Source: JBBQFC01 sp038321615 (lineage in GTDB: Bacteria > Bacteroidota > Bacteroidia > Flavobacteriales_D > Cryomorphaceae). Taken from it: 5,211 bases of DNA. The stretch spans positions 1-5,211 of the forward strand of contig JBBQFC010000108.1 in the NCBI GenBank assembly GCA_038321615.1, read 5' to 3'. Under the pieces are notes generated by a model. The model worked only from the letters and a program-made list of their open reading frames with translations, did no database searches and had not been told where the DNA came from. Below, piece by piece: positions 1 to 5,211 of the stretch. Each line of letters opens with the position of its first letter. The first letter of the stretch is position 1. A program made the position numbers and the translations under genes.

Positions 1-9
1 GTGAATAGT

Positions 10-17
10 TACATTTG
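10..17 (+). promoter_or_regulatory. Candidate Bacteroidota -7 promoter element (TAnnTTTG)
   Basis: The bases TACATTTG match the Bacteroidota -7 consensus TAnnTTTG exactly. The partner -33 element (a TTG/TTTG centred about 20 bases upstream) would lie before the window, so only half of the promoter can be seen. Transcription would begin a few bases downstream, leaving a short leader of roughly 15-20 bases before the ATG at 42. The element overlaps the TTG at 15 that could otherwise serve as a start, which argues against that start. An 8-base match with four fixed A/T-rich positions is weak on its own; its position directly ahead of the first gene of the operon is what makes it plausible. Confidence 0.45.
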
Positions 18-41
18 AAATTCCTACTCAAAACCAAACTC

Positions 42-1004
42 ATGTTAAGACTTTTACTCACCATCGCCTGCTTTTATACGCTTGCTCAAACTTGCATTGG
101 TCAGACAAACATCACTTTGCAAATCAATCATAGGCTAAATGGAGATGACTTTGCATTTTCCATACCGGCCACAAATAACCTGGGTCAAGCCTTTTCCACC
201 GATCGTTTGGAATACTACCTTTCTAGAATTAGTATAGTGCATGATGGTGGGACGTATTTAACGTTGCAGTCTTACATGCTGGTTAATGCCGGTGAAGTGA
301 TGTCATTAGATCTTGGCGCAGTAGATGTAAATACCATCGAAGCCATATCCTTTTTTGTTGGTGTTGATGCCGCCAATAACCATGGCGATCCATCCGCTTG
401 GGAAACTAGCCATCCGCTCGCACCAAAATTTCCTTCCATGCATTGGGGTTGGGCAGCAGGTTACAGATTTCTAGCAATAGAGGGCATAGACATCGAAAGC
501 CAGCAAGAAGTTCAAGTCCATGCATTGGGCGATGAAAACTACCATGAAGTATTGCTTCCATTGAATATTTCGAATTCAGGTAGTGAGCTTGACATTGTTA
601 TCAATGCCAATTATGAAAACATATATAAGGATATTGATTTAAGCGGCGGACTCATTTTTCACGGCTCCACTGGAGTATGCATTACGGCGCTGGATAATAT
701 GCGAGATGATGTTTTTGAGCTTGCTGGAACAATTGTATCGGTTCCCGAAATTGAAACCGATTTTACCTTAAATGTTTTCCCCAATCCATCTCTGGGTGGG
801 AATTTGACGATCGATTTCAAATCAGTAAAAGCGCAGAGATTCGATATCGCGGTGTTTGACATTCTGGGCAAATTAGTCATGAGAAAATCAAATATTGGGA
901 TGAATGCCAATGTTGATTTGGAACTTCCAAATCCAGGGGTCTATTTCGTGAACCTTATCAGCGATGGGGTGCCGGTGCATACCCAAAAAATTATTTCTCA
1001 ATAA
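42..1004 (+). CDS. mbnP: MbnP-family copper-binding protein with T9SS type A sorting domain
   Basis: Predicted exported Cu(I)-binding protein, 320 aa from the ATG at 42. Residues 1-21 form a signal peptide, probably cut before QTN. The MbnP body spans about 22-235 and shows the family marks: an N-terminal beta strand with His30, the block RLEYYLSRI at 55-63, HPLAPKF from His124, and the core MHWGW at 133-137 followed by GY and EG. In characterised MbnP, the first Trp of the WxW motif is converted to kynurenine by MbnH, and copper is bound with a His and a Met; Trp135 and Met133 are the natural counterparts, with His30, His124, His134, His160 and His207 as possible His ligands. Residues 244-320 are a T9SS sorting domain (VFPNP, LGKLV, PGVYFV), so the mature protein should be on the cell surface or released. 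A TTG at 15 would add nine residues (KFLLKTK-type n-region) but falls inside the promoter motif. The next gene starts four bases after the stop. Family confident; copper function inferred. Confidence 0.88.
   Translation: MLRLLLTIACFYTLAQTCIGQTNITLQINHRLNGDDFAFSIPATNNLGQAFSTDRLEYYLSRISIVHDGGTYLTLQSYMLVNAGEVMSLDLGAVDVNTIEAISFFVGVDAANNHGDPSAWETSHPLAPKFPSMHWGWAAGYRFLAIEGIDIESQQEVQVHALGDENYHEVLLPLNISNSGSELDIVINANYENIYKDIDLSGGLIFHGSTGVCITALDNMRDDVFELAGTIVSVPEIETDFTLNVFPNPSLGGNLTIDFKSVKAQRFDIAVFDILGKLVMRKSNIGMNANVDLELPNPGVYFVNLISDGVPVHTQKIISQ
438..452 (+). other. WxW kynurenine/copper site of the MbnP protein
   Basis: These codons encode Met133-His134-Trp135-Gly136-Trp137. Published work on Methylosinus MbnP shows that the first Trp of this WxW motif is oxidised to kynurenine in an MbnH-dependent reaction and that this is required for copper binding. 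The retention of both Trp residues, the Met two residues before, and the downstream GY and EG makes it likely that this protein is a functional substrate. Modification itself cannot be read from DNA. Confidence 0.8.
771..1001 (+). other. T9SS type A C-terminal sorting domain (MbnP protein)
   Basis: The last about 77 residues follow the standard Bacteroidota sorting-domain pattern: NVFPNPS at the start, a central FDILGKLV strand, then NPGVYFVNL and a basic QKI ending. Such domains direct proteins already in the periplasm across the outer membrane through the type IX system, and are usually cleaved there, with attachment to a surface lipopolysaccharide or release. Confidence 0.9.
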
Positions 1005-1008
1005 TCTT

Positions 1009-2043
1009 GTGTGTAACTACAGGTTAATATTGGTTTTTATTTTCGCTTCTGGCATTACTTGTGTGAGTTGCGATAAAGATTTTGACAATCGTGAGCCGTT
1101 AAATGACACTGGATTGCTCGTAATTCCGGTAGGTTTTCCAGATATGGCTTTCCCTGATGATAATCCATTCACTGATGCGAGCTATCAACTGGGCAAAAAA
1201 CTATTTTATGACCCTTTACTTTCGTTAGATTCATCGATAAGCTGCGGGTCTTGTCATCAGCCGGCGCTTGCTTTTAGCGATAAGGTGGCTTTTACAAATG
1301 GCGTGAACGAAGCCCCGGGTAATCGCAACGTACCAAGTCTTACGAATGTCGGTTACAACCCTTATTTCACGCGTGAAGGCGGAGTACCAACATTGGAAAT
1401 GCATGTGCTCGTGCCCATCCAAGAACACAATGAATTTAATTTTAATATCATCCTTATCGCCGAGCGCTTAGCGCAGATCGATGAATACATAACCATGTGT
1501 GAAAATGCTTACGGGAGATCGCCGGATGCCTTTTCAATAACACGCTCGCTGGCAAATTTTCAAAGAACCTTGATTAGCGGAAACAGTGCATATGATCGCT
1601 ACGCTTTTCAAGGTTTAGCTAGCGCATTGAACGCTGTGGAATTGCGTGGAATGAATCTTTTCTTTAGTGATGAGCTTGCTTGTAGCTCCTGCCATTCGGG
1701 TTTCAATTTTTCCAATTACACATTTGAAAACAATGGTCTTTATGACGATTATAATGACGAAGGTCGGATGCACTTAACGGGATTAGAAGCGGATAGGGCA
1801 CGCTTTAAAGTTCCATCATTGCGAAATGTAGAATTTACAGCACCTTATATGTTTGATGGCTCATTGCTATCGCTTCATGATGTTGTAGAACATTATAATT
1901 CAGGTGGATATGCCCATATAAATAAAAGTGAAAAAATAAGGCCATTGGGGTTGAGCCCTATAGAAAAAGATGCACTTGTTGCTTTTTTAGTATCGCTTAC
2001 AGATCATGCATTTCTGGAAAATCCAAACCACTATCCAAATTAA
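1009..2043 (+). CDS. mbnH: MbnH-like diheme cytochrome c peroxidase/MauG-superfamily lipoprotein
   Basis: Likely oxidase that modifies the upstream MbnP protein, 344 aa from a GTG at 1009. This start gives a 20-residue lipoprotein-type signal ending at Cys21 (CVSC, followed by DKDFD), four bases after the previous stop; the in-frame ATG at 964 would overlap the mbnP gene by 41 bases and add 15 residues without signal character. Two c-heme sites are present: C79-G-S-C82-H83 and C225-S-S-C228-H229. The distal catalytic Glu of the superfamily appears as Glu142 (NEF). There is no His at the distal N-heme position used in classical peroxidases, so that heme is probably open. Tyr296 (VVEHYNSGG) sits where classical enzymes have the C-heme Met and MauG has a Tyr. 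Oddities: the protein contains no Trp, so the inter-heme Trp of CcpA and MauG is absent (FTREGG replaces FWDGR), and PYMHDG is PYMFDG. MbnH is preferred over a plain peroxidase because of the adjacent mbnP. Confidence 0.85.
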   Translation: MCNYRLILVFIFASGITCVSCDKDFDNREPLNDTGLLVIPVGFPDMAFPDDNPFTDASYQLGKKLFYDPLLSLDSSISCGSCHQPALAFSDKVAFTNGVNEAPGNRNVPSLTNVGYNPYFTREGGVPTLEMHVLVPIQEHNEFNFNIILIAERLAQIDEYITMCENAYGRSPDAFSITRSLANFQRTLISGNSAYDRYAFQGLASALNAVELRGMNLFFSDELACSSCHSGFNFSNYTFENNGLYDDYNDEGRMHLTGLEADRARFKVPSLRNVEFTAPYMFDGSLLSLHDVVEHYNSGGYAHINKSEKIRPLGLSPIEKDALVAFLVSLTDHAFLENPNHYPN

Positions 2044-2049
2044 TGCGAC

Positions 2050-3147
2050 ATGAAAACGTTTAGAATACTTAGTTATCTTTTGGCTTCTGCGCTGGTGTGG
2101 CAGGCTTGCGTAGATGATGATAGTGAAGAGCTAAAACCACAAAATGTAGTTTACGATGCCACTGCTTATGAGCTGAACTACTACGGACTGCCAACGCCAA
2201 ACTTGCCGGCTGATAATCAACTTACTAAACAAGGTGTTCAGCTAGGCAAAATGCTATTTTATGAACCAATGCTCTCTAAAAACGGCGTGCAAACTTGTGC
2301 TACATGCCATAAACAGGCGACATCTTTTTCCGATACTGCCAAATTTTCAATGGGGGTAGAAGGCCTTCCCGGAACACGGCAGTCCATGGCAATTTTCAAT
2401 ATGGCATGGCATACCAATCAGTTCCTATGGGATGGACGTGCCGACCTTATTAGAAATCAGGTTTTAATGCCTATCCAAGACCCATTAGAAATGAACGAAG
2501 CGCTGGAAAATGTGGTGGCAAAGCTCAGTGGAACCCAACTTTATCGCGATCAATTTACGCGCGCCTTTGGAACGGAAGATGTAAATCCTCAGCGTATTTC
2601 TCTTGCGCTTGAGCAATTTATTTTGACCATTATTTCCGCCAATTCGAAGTACGATAAATACAAGGCAGGGTTGGTAGAGCTGTCGGAAAGTGAATTGCGC
2701 GGGCTCGAATTATTTGAAACCGAATACAATCCATTCTTTCCAGAATTTTCTGGTGCCGACTGCCAGCATTGCCATGGAGGCTCAAACTTTGAGAACGATC
2801 TTTATATGAATAATGGACTGGATATAGAAGCTGATTTTCTCGATTTCGGACGTGAAAATGCAACAGGAAATCCGGCAGACCGTGCACGATTTAAAGTGCC
2901 ATCGCTTAGAAATGTTGCTGTATCGCCGCCTTATATGCACGATGGAAGATTTGCTTCGCTCGAAGAAGTGATAGACCACTACAACGAAGGAATTCACCCT
3001 TCGCCTTCACTCGATCAGGCTTTGTTGGCTACCGCCGAATCAGGTTTGTTCTTGACAGCAGAAGATAAAACCGACTTGATACATTTTTTAAAGACGCTTA
3101 CAGATGAAGCGTATCTTGAAAATCCAGAATATGCATCACCGTTCTAA
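2050..3147 (+). CDS. Second diheme cytochrome c peroxidase/MauG-like lipoprotein
   Basis: A 365-aa c-type diheme protein, paralogous to its upstream neighbour and six bases downstream of it. The signal peptide ends at Cys20 (WQAC, an atypical lipobox) followed by the acidic run VDDDSEE, so it is probably an envelope lipoprotein. Heme sites are C83-A-T-C86-H87 and C238-Q-H-C241-H242. Unlike the upstream paralogue it keeps the superfamily FWDGR-type motif as LWDGR, with Trp127 matching the inter-heme Trp (CcpA Trp94) by spacing from the first heme His. Gln137 and Glu147 match the distal Gln and Glu of classical peroxidases. No distal His is found where classical enzymes place it, and Tyr311 (VIDHYNEG) occupies the C-heme Met position, both MauG-like. 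PYMHDGR at 294-300 is intact. It may reduce peroxide, pass electrons to or from the first enzyme, or oxidise another protein; the sequence does not decide. No separate promoter is seen, so co-transcription is likely. Confidence 0.85.
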   Translation: MKTFRILSYLLASALVWQACVDDDSEELKPQNVVYDATAYELNYYGLPTPNLPADNQLTKQGVQLGKMLFYEPMLSKNGVQTCATCHKQATSFSDTAKFSMGVEGLPGTRQSMAIFNMAWHTNQFLWDGRADLIRNQVLMPIQDPLEMNEALENVVAKLSGTQLYRDQFTRAFGTEDVNPQRISLALEQFILTIISANSKYDKYKAGLVELSESELRGLELFETEYNPFFPEFSGADCQHCHGGSNFENDLYMNNGLDIEADFLDFGRENATGNPADRARFKVPSLRNVAVSPPYMHDGRFASLEEVIDHYNEGIHPSPSLDQALLATAESGLFLTAEDKTDLIHFLKTLTDEAYLENPEYASPF

Positions 3148-3159
3148 AGACAAAAACAC

Positions 3160-5208
3160 ATGACAAACTTCTACACAATCTTCACTCTTTTGGGAATCCT
3201 TCTATTTTCTACATCAAGCTTTTCGCAATGCGGCGCTGGAGAAGTAGAAGTAGAAATCATTGTTCACACAGACGCGTATGGCTATGAAGGCTATTGGCAA
3301 CTTGTGCCAAGTGGTAATGTCTGTAATAGCGGCACAATTGAATCTGGTGGAAATGCCGCAGTAGGATGCAATGGAGCCGGCGATCAAAATCAGACACCAG
3401 GCGGGTACGGCAATAATCTCGAAATAACCGAAGGACCTTGGTGTCTCACCCAAGGCGGAGATTATGACTTAATCTATGTTGATGATTGGGGCGATGGTGG
3501 ATTCTCGTTCGATATTTATGTAAACGGTTACCCAATAGAAAGTTTTGATGGTATTGGGCTGGGAGCTACATTTTCTTTCAACGCTTCGGAGCCCCCAGCT
3601 TTTGATATTGGAGTTTCTTCGTCGAACTTATATCTGTACGTCAATATGGGGTCAGTTGATATCATGAGCCACATATTCAATTTCGGAACAGAAACCATCA
3701 GCATGTTCGACTTTAACTATGCGATCGATGGTGGCGAAACACAAACTTTTTCAGTAAGTGATGTCAGCCTCGAAAATTATCAGGATATGGAAGTTGATCA
3801 CAACATTCCATGGGTTATTTCAGAACTCGGTGTTTATGAAATTTCGATATGGGCTGACAATTTGAATGGAAATACCGATGAAAATCCTTTGAATGATACA
3901 TTATCTCTAACAGTGGAAGCCGGGCCTGGTACTCCCAATATTATTGATACTTATATCGATCTTATCTCTTTGATCAGCCCGATTGCCAATGCGAGCGATC
4001 AAGTAAACAATCCAACAGATCTTGATTTTCACCCGGTACTTAGCAATAATGAACTATGGGTGATAAATAAGGATAATGAAAGTTTAGGTGGAAGTACTGT
4101 AACAATCTATAATGCGGGTGAACCGAATCAATCAGAACTTTGGAAAAGGGATGGAAATGCCTGGCACTTCATGTCGCTTCCTACGGGAATAGCATTTAGT
4201 CAAAACGGCAATTTCGGTAATTCGCCTGGGGTTTACGATGCCAATCACAATGGTGGTGATGCTTTTACAGGGCCGGCCTTATGGTCGAGCGATATGAGCA
4301 TATATGCTGAGCCATCAGGAGGTAATGGAAGCCATCTGGATATGTGTCACCAATCACCTTATTCGCAAGGAATAGCGGCAGAAAAAGACAATGTTTTTTG
4401 GGTTTTTGATGGGTACAGTAACGATATCGTAAGATACGATTTTGTGGATGATCACGGTCCTGGAAATGACGACCACTCCGATGCAAAAATTCGGAGATAT
4501 GCCGATGACGCAGTGCTCCGCGACACGGATCATTTGGTGGTGAGTCATCTTGTTCTCGATGGAAACAATGAATGGTTATACGTTGTAGATCACGGCAACA
4601 ACAGGGTTATCCGGATCGACATCAATAGCGGAACTGTGGGCGGCACGCCATCTTACCCCGCAAACGAGCCTTACGAAGAATACACGATGGTGTCGGGCTA
4701 CACGCAAGAAACCGTTGTGCCATCAGGAGGCCTTTCACGGCCAGCGGGAATCGATGTCATAGAAGATAGAATGATCGTTTCGGAGTTTGAAACAGGCGAT
4801 ATTGTGATTTACGATATCAGCATAATCCCGGCTATTGAACTTCACCGTATCCAAACTGGTTTCAGTAGTCTGCAGGGAATTAAAATAGGCCCTGATGGGA
4901 AAATTTGGGGAGTTGACTATAATTCAAATACCGTTTTCAGGGTCGAAGATGCTGCCCTTACTGTCGGCAATTTTGAAATGGCCGAGCCAATTGTGTTTCC
5001 AAATCCGACCAATGAGTTTCTGCAAATAATCAATTTAGAGCCAAATGCCCGGTTACAACTATTTGACATGCAGGGAAAATTAGTCAGAGAACTAAATACA
5101 AAAAATCAAAAAGCGGAATTAAACTTGGGCGGTTTAGATTCCGGTATTTATTCTCTCAGAGTAAGCAGCGCTCGGGGATCTGCTTCCAAGAAAGTTGTAA
5201 AATATTAG
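3160..5208 (+). CDS. Secreted multidomain NHL-like beta-propeller protein with T9SS sorting domain
   Basis: A 682-aa exported protein, complete in the window. Residues 1-22 are a signal peptide, cut probably before QCG. Residues 23-141 form a beta-rich domain with four Cys (24, 55, 70, 95; possibly two disulfides) and an acidic DDWGDGG loop at 108-114 that resembles calcium-type loops in Bacteroidota surface proteins. Residues 148-254 look like an Ig/CARDB domain (DIGVSSS start, NPLNDTLSLTV end). Residues 283-600 form a probable six-bladed propeller: blades near 285-318, 334-382, 391-428, 460-489, 527-553 and 570-595; the fourth has an NHL signature (VVDHGNNRVIRID). His and Met cluster at blade tops: His291, His336, Met338, His392, Met395, Cys396, His397, His463, His478. 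Residues 611-682 are a T9SS sorting domain. No catalytic family can be named. It follows the diheme gene by 12 bases, so it is probably the fourth operon member and acts on the surface beside MbnP. The function is unknown; metal binding is speculation. Confidence 0.8.
   Translation: MTNFYTIFTLLGILLFSTSSFSQCGAGEVEVEIIVHTDAYGYEGYWQLVPSGNVCNSGTIESGGNAAVGCNGAGDQNQTPGGYGNNLEITEGPWCLTQGGDYDLIYVDDWGDGGFSFDIYVNGYPIESFDGIGLGATFSFNASEPPAFDIGVSSSNLYLYVNMGSVDIMSHIFNFGTETISMFDFNYAIDGGETQTFSVSDVSLENYQDMEVDHNIPWVISELGVYEISIWADNLNGNTDENPLNDTLSLTVEAGPGTPNIIDTYIDLISLISPIANASDQVNNPTDLDFHPVLSNNELWVINKDNESLGGSTVTIYNAGEPNQSELWKRDGNAWHFMSLPTGIAFSQNGNFGNSPGVYDANHNGGDAFTGPALWSSDMSIYAEPSGGNGSHLDMCHQSPYSQGIAAEKDNVFWVFDGYSNDIVRYDFVDDHGPGNDDHSDAKIRRYADDAVLRDTDHLVVSHLVLDGNNEWLYVVDHGNNRVIRIDINSGTVGGTPSYPANEPYEEYTMVSGYTQETVVPSGGLSRPAGIDVIEDRMIVSEFETGDIVIYDISIIPAIELHRIQTGFSSLQGIKIGPDGKIWGVDYNSNTVFRVEDAALTVGNFEMAEPIVFPNPTNEFLQIINLEPNARLQLFDMQGKLVRELNTKNQKAELNLGGLDSGIYSLRVSSARGSASKKVVKY
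4990..5205 (+). other. T9SS type A C-terminal sorting domain (propeller protein)
   Basis: The last 72 residues begin IVFPNPTNEF and continue with a FDMQGKLVREL strand, the LDSGIYSLRV strand and a basic KKVVKY end, the usual pattern of type IX sorting tails. It parallels the tail of the first gene, so the first and last products of the operon share an export route. Confidence 0.9.
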
Positions 5209-5211
5209 AAA

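Noticed and set aside
15..41. TTG start adding nine residues to the MbnP protein
   Set aside because: The TTG is part of the probable -7 promoter element, and the ATG at 42 already gives an adequate signal peptide. It remains possible, because the extra residues are Lys-rich and could act as an n-region.
659..910. Minus-strand frame of 83 codons within mbnP
   Set aside because: It lies wholly opposite a well-supported gene, has no recognisable motifs and no promoter; a shadow frame. The other minus-strand frames in the window (around 1231-1428, 2630-2997, 3214-3453 and 4265-4548) were rejected for the same reason.
964..1008. Upstream ATG as start of the MbnH-like gene, overlapping mbnP by 41 bases
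   Set aside because: It adds residues with no signal-peptide character; the GTG at 1009 gives a normal lipoprotein signal with a 4-base gap.
2043..2063. Tiny frame starting at the TAATG overlap after the MbnH-like gene
   Set aside because: It reads only six codons before a TAG; it may aid re-initiation but is not a gene.
1792..2916. Direct DNA repeat between the two diheme genes
   Set aside because: The similar blocks at 1792-1830 and 2878-2916 encode the conserved DRARFKVPSLRNV segment and differ mainly at third codon positions; this is protein-level homology of paralogues, not a mobile or recombination repeat.
5206..5211. Operon terminator after the last gene
   Set aside because: Only three bases follow the stop codon, so nothing can be judged; no hairpin with a T-run is seen in the short gaps between genes either.

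Overview
The window reads as one compact, four-gene, plus-strand operon from a member of the Bacteroidota. The evidence is two proteins with a C-terminal type IX secretion (T9SS type A) sorting domain, a TAnnTTTG-type -7 promoter element, no Shine-Dalgarno sequences before any start, and lipoproteins with acidic residues after the lipidated cysteine. Genus cannot be assigned from this sequence; a free-living flavobacterial or saprospiral relative is a guess.

Layout: (1) 42-1004, an MbnP-family copper-binding protein with a WxW motif and a T9SS sorting tail; (2) 1009-2043, a diheme c-type protein of the bacterial cytochrome c peroxidase/MauG superfamily that resembles MbnH; (3) 2050-3147, a second, diverged diheme paralogue; (4) 3160-5208, a large secreted protein with an N-terminal Cys-containing beta domain, an Ig-like domain, a probable six-bladed NHL-like beta-propeller and a T9SS sorting tail. 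Intergenic gaps are 4, 6 and 12 bases. No tRNA, rRNA, CRISPR array, mobile element or convincing terminator is visible, and the minus strand carries only shadow frames.

How the genes fit together: in the methanotroph Methylosinus, MbnH oxidises the first Trp of the MbnP WxW motif to kynurenine, and MbnP then binds Cu(I) with high affinity. All sequence hallmarks of that substrate site are present here. This operon is therefore best read as a non-methanobactin, cell-surface version of the MbnP/MbnH kynurenine-copper system. Three things stand out. MbnP and the propeller protein carry T9SS tails. There are two non-equivalent MauG-like enzymes, one of which contains no tryptophan at all and so lacks the usual inter-heme Trp. 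A His-rich propeller protein of unknown role is co-transcribed. The role in copper acquisition or handling is inferred from the family, not shown by the sequence.
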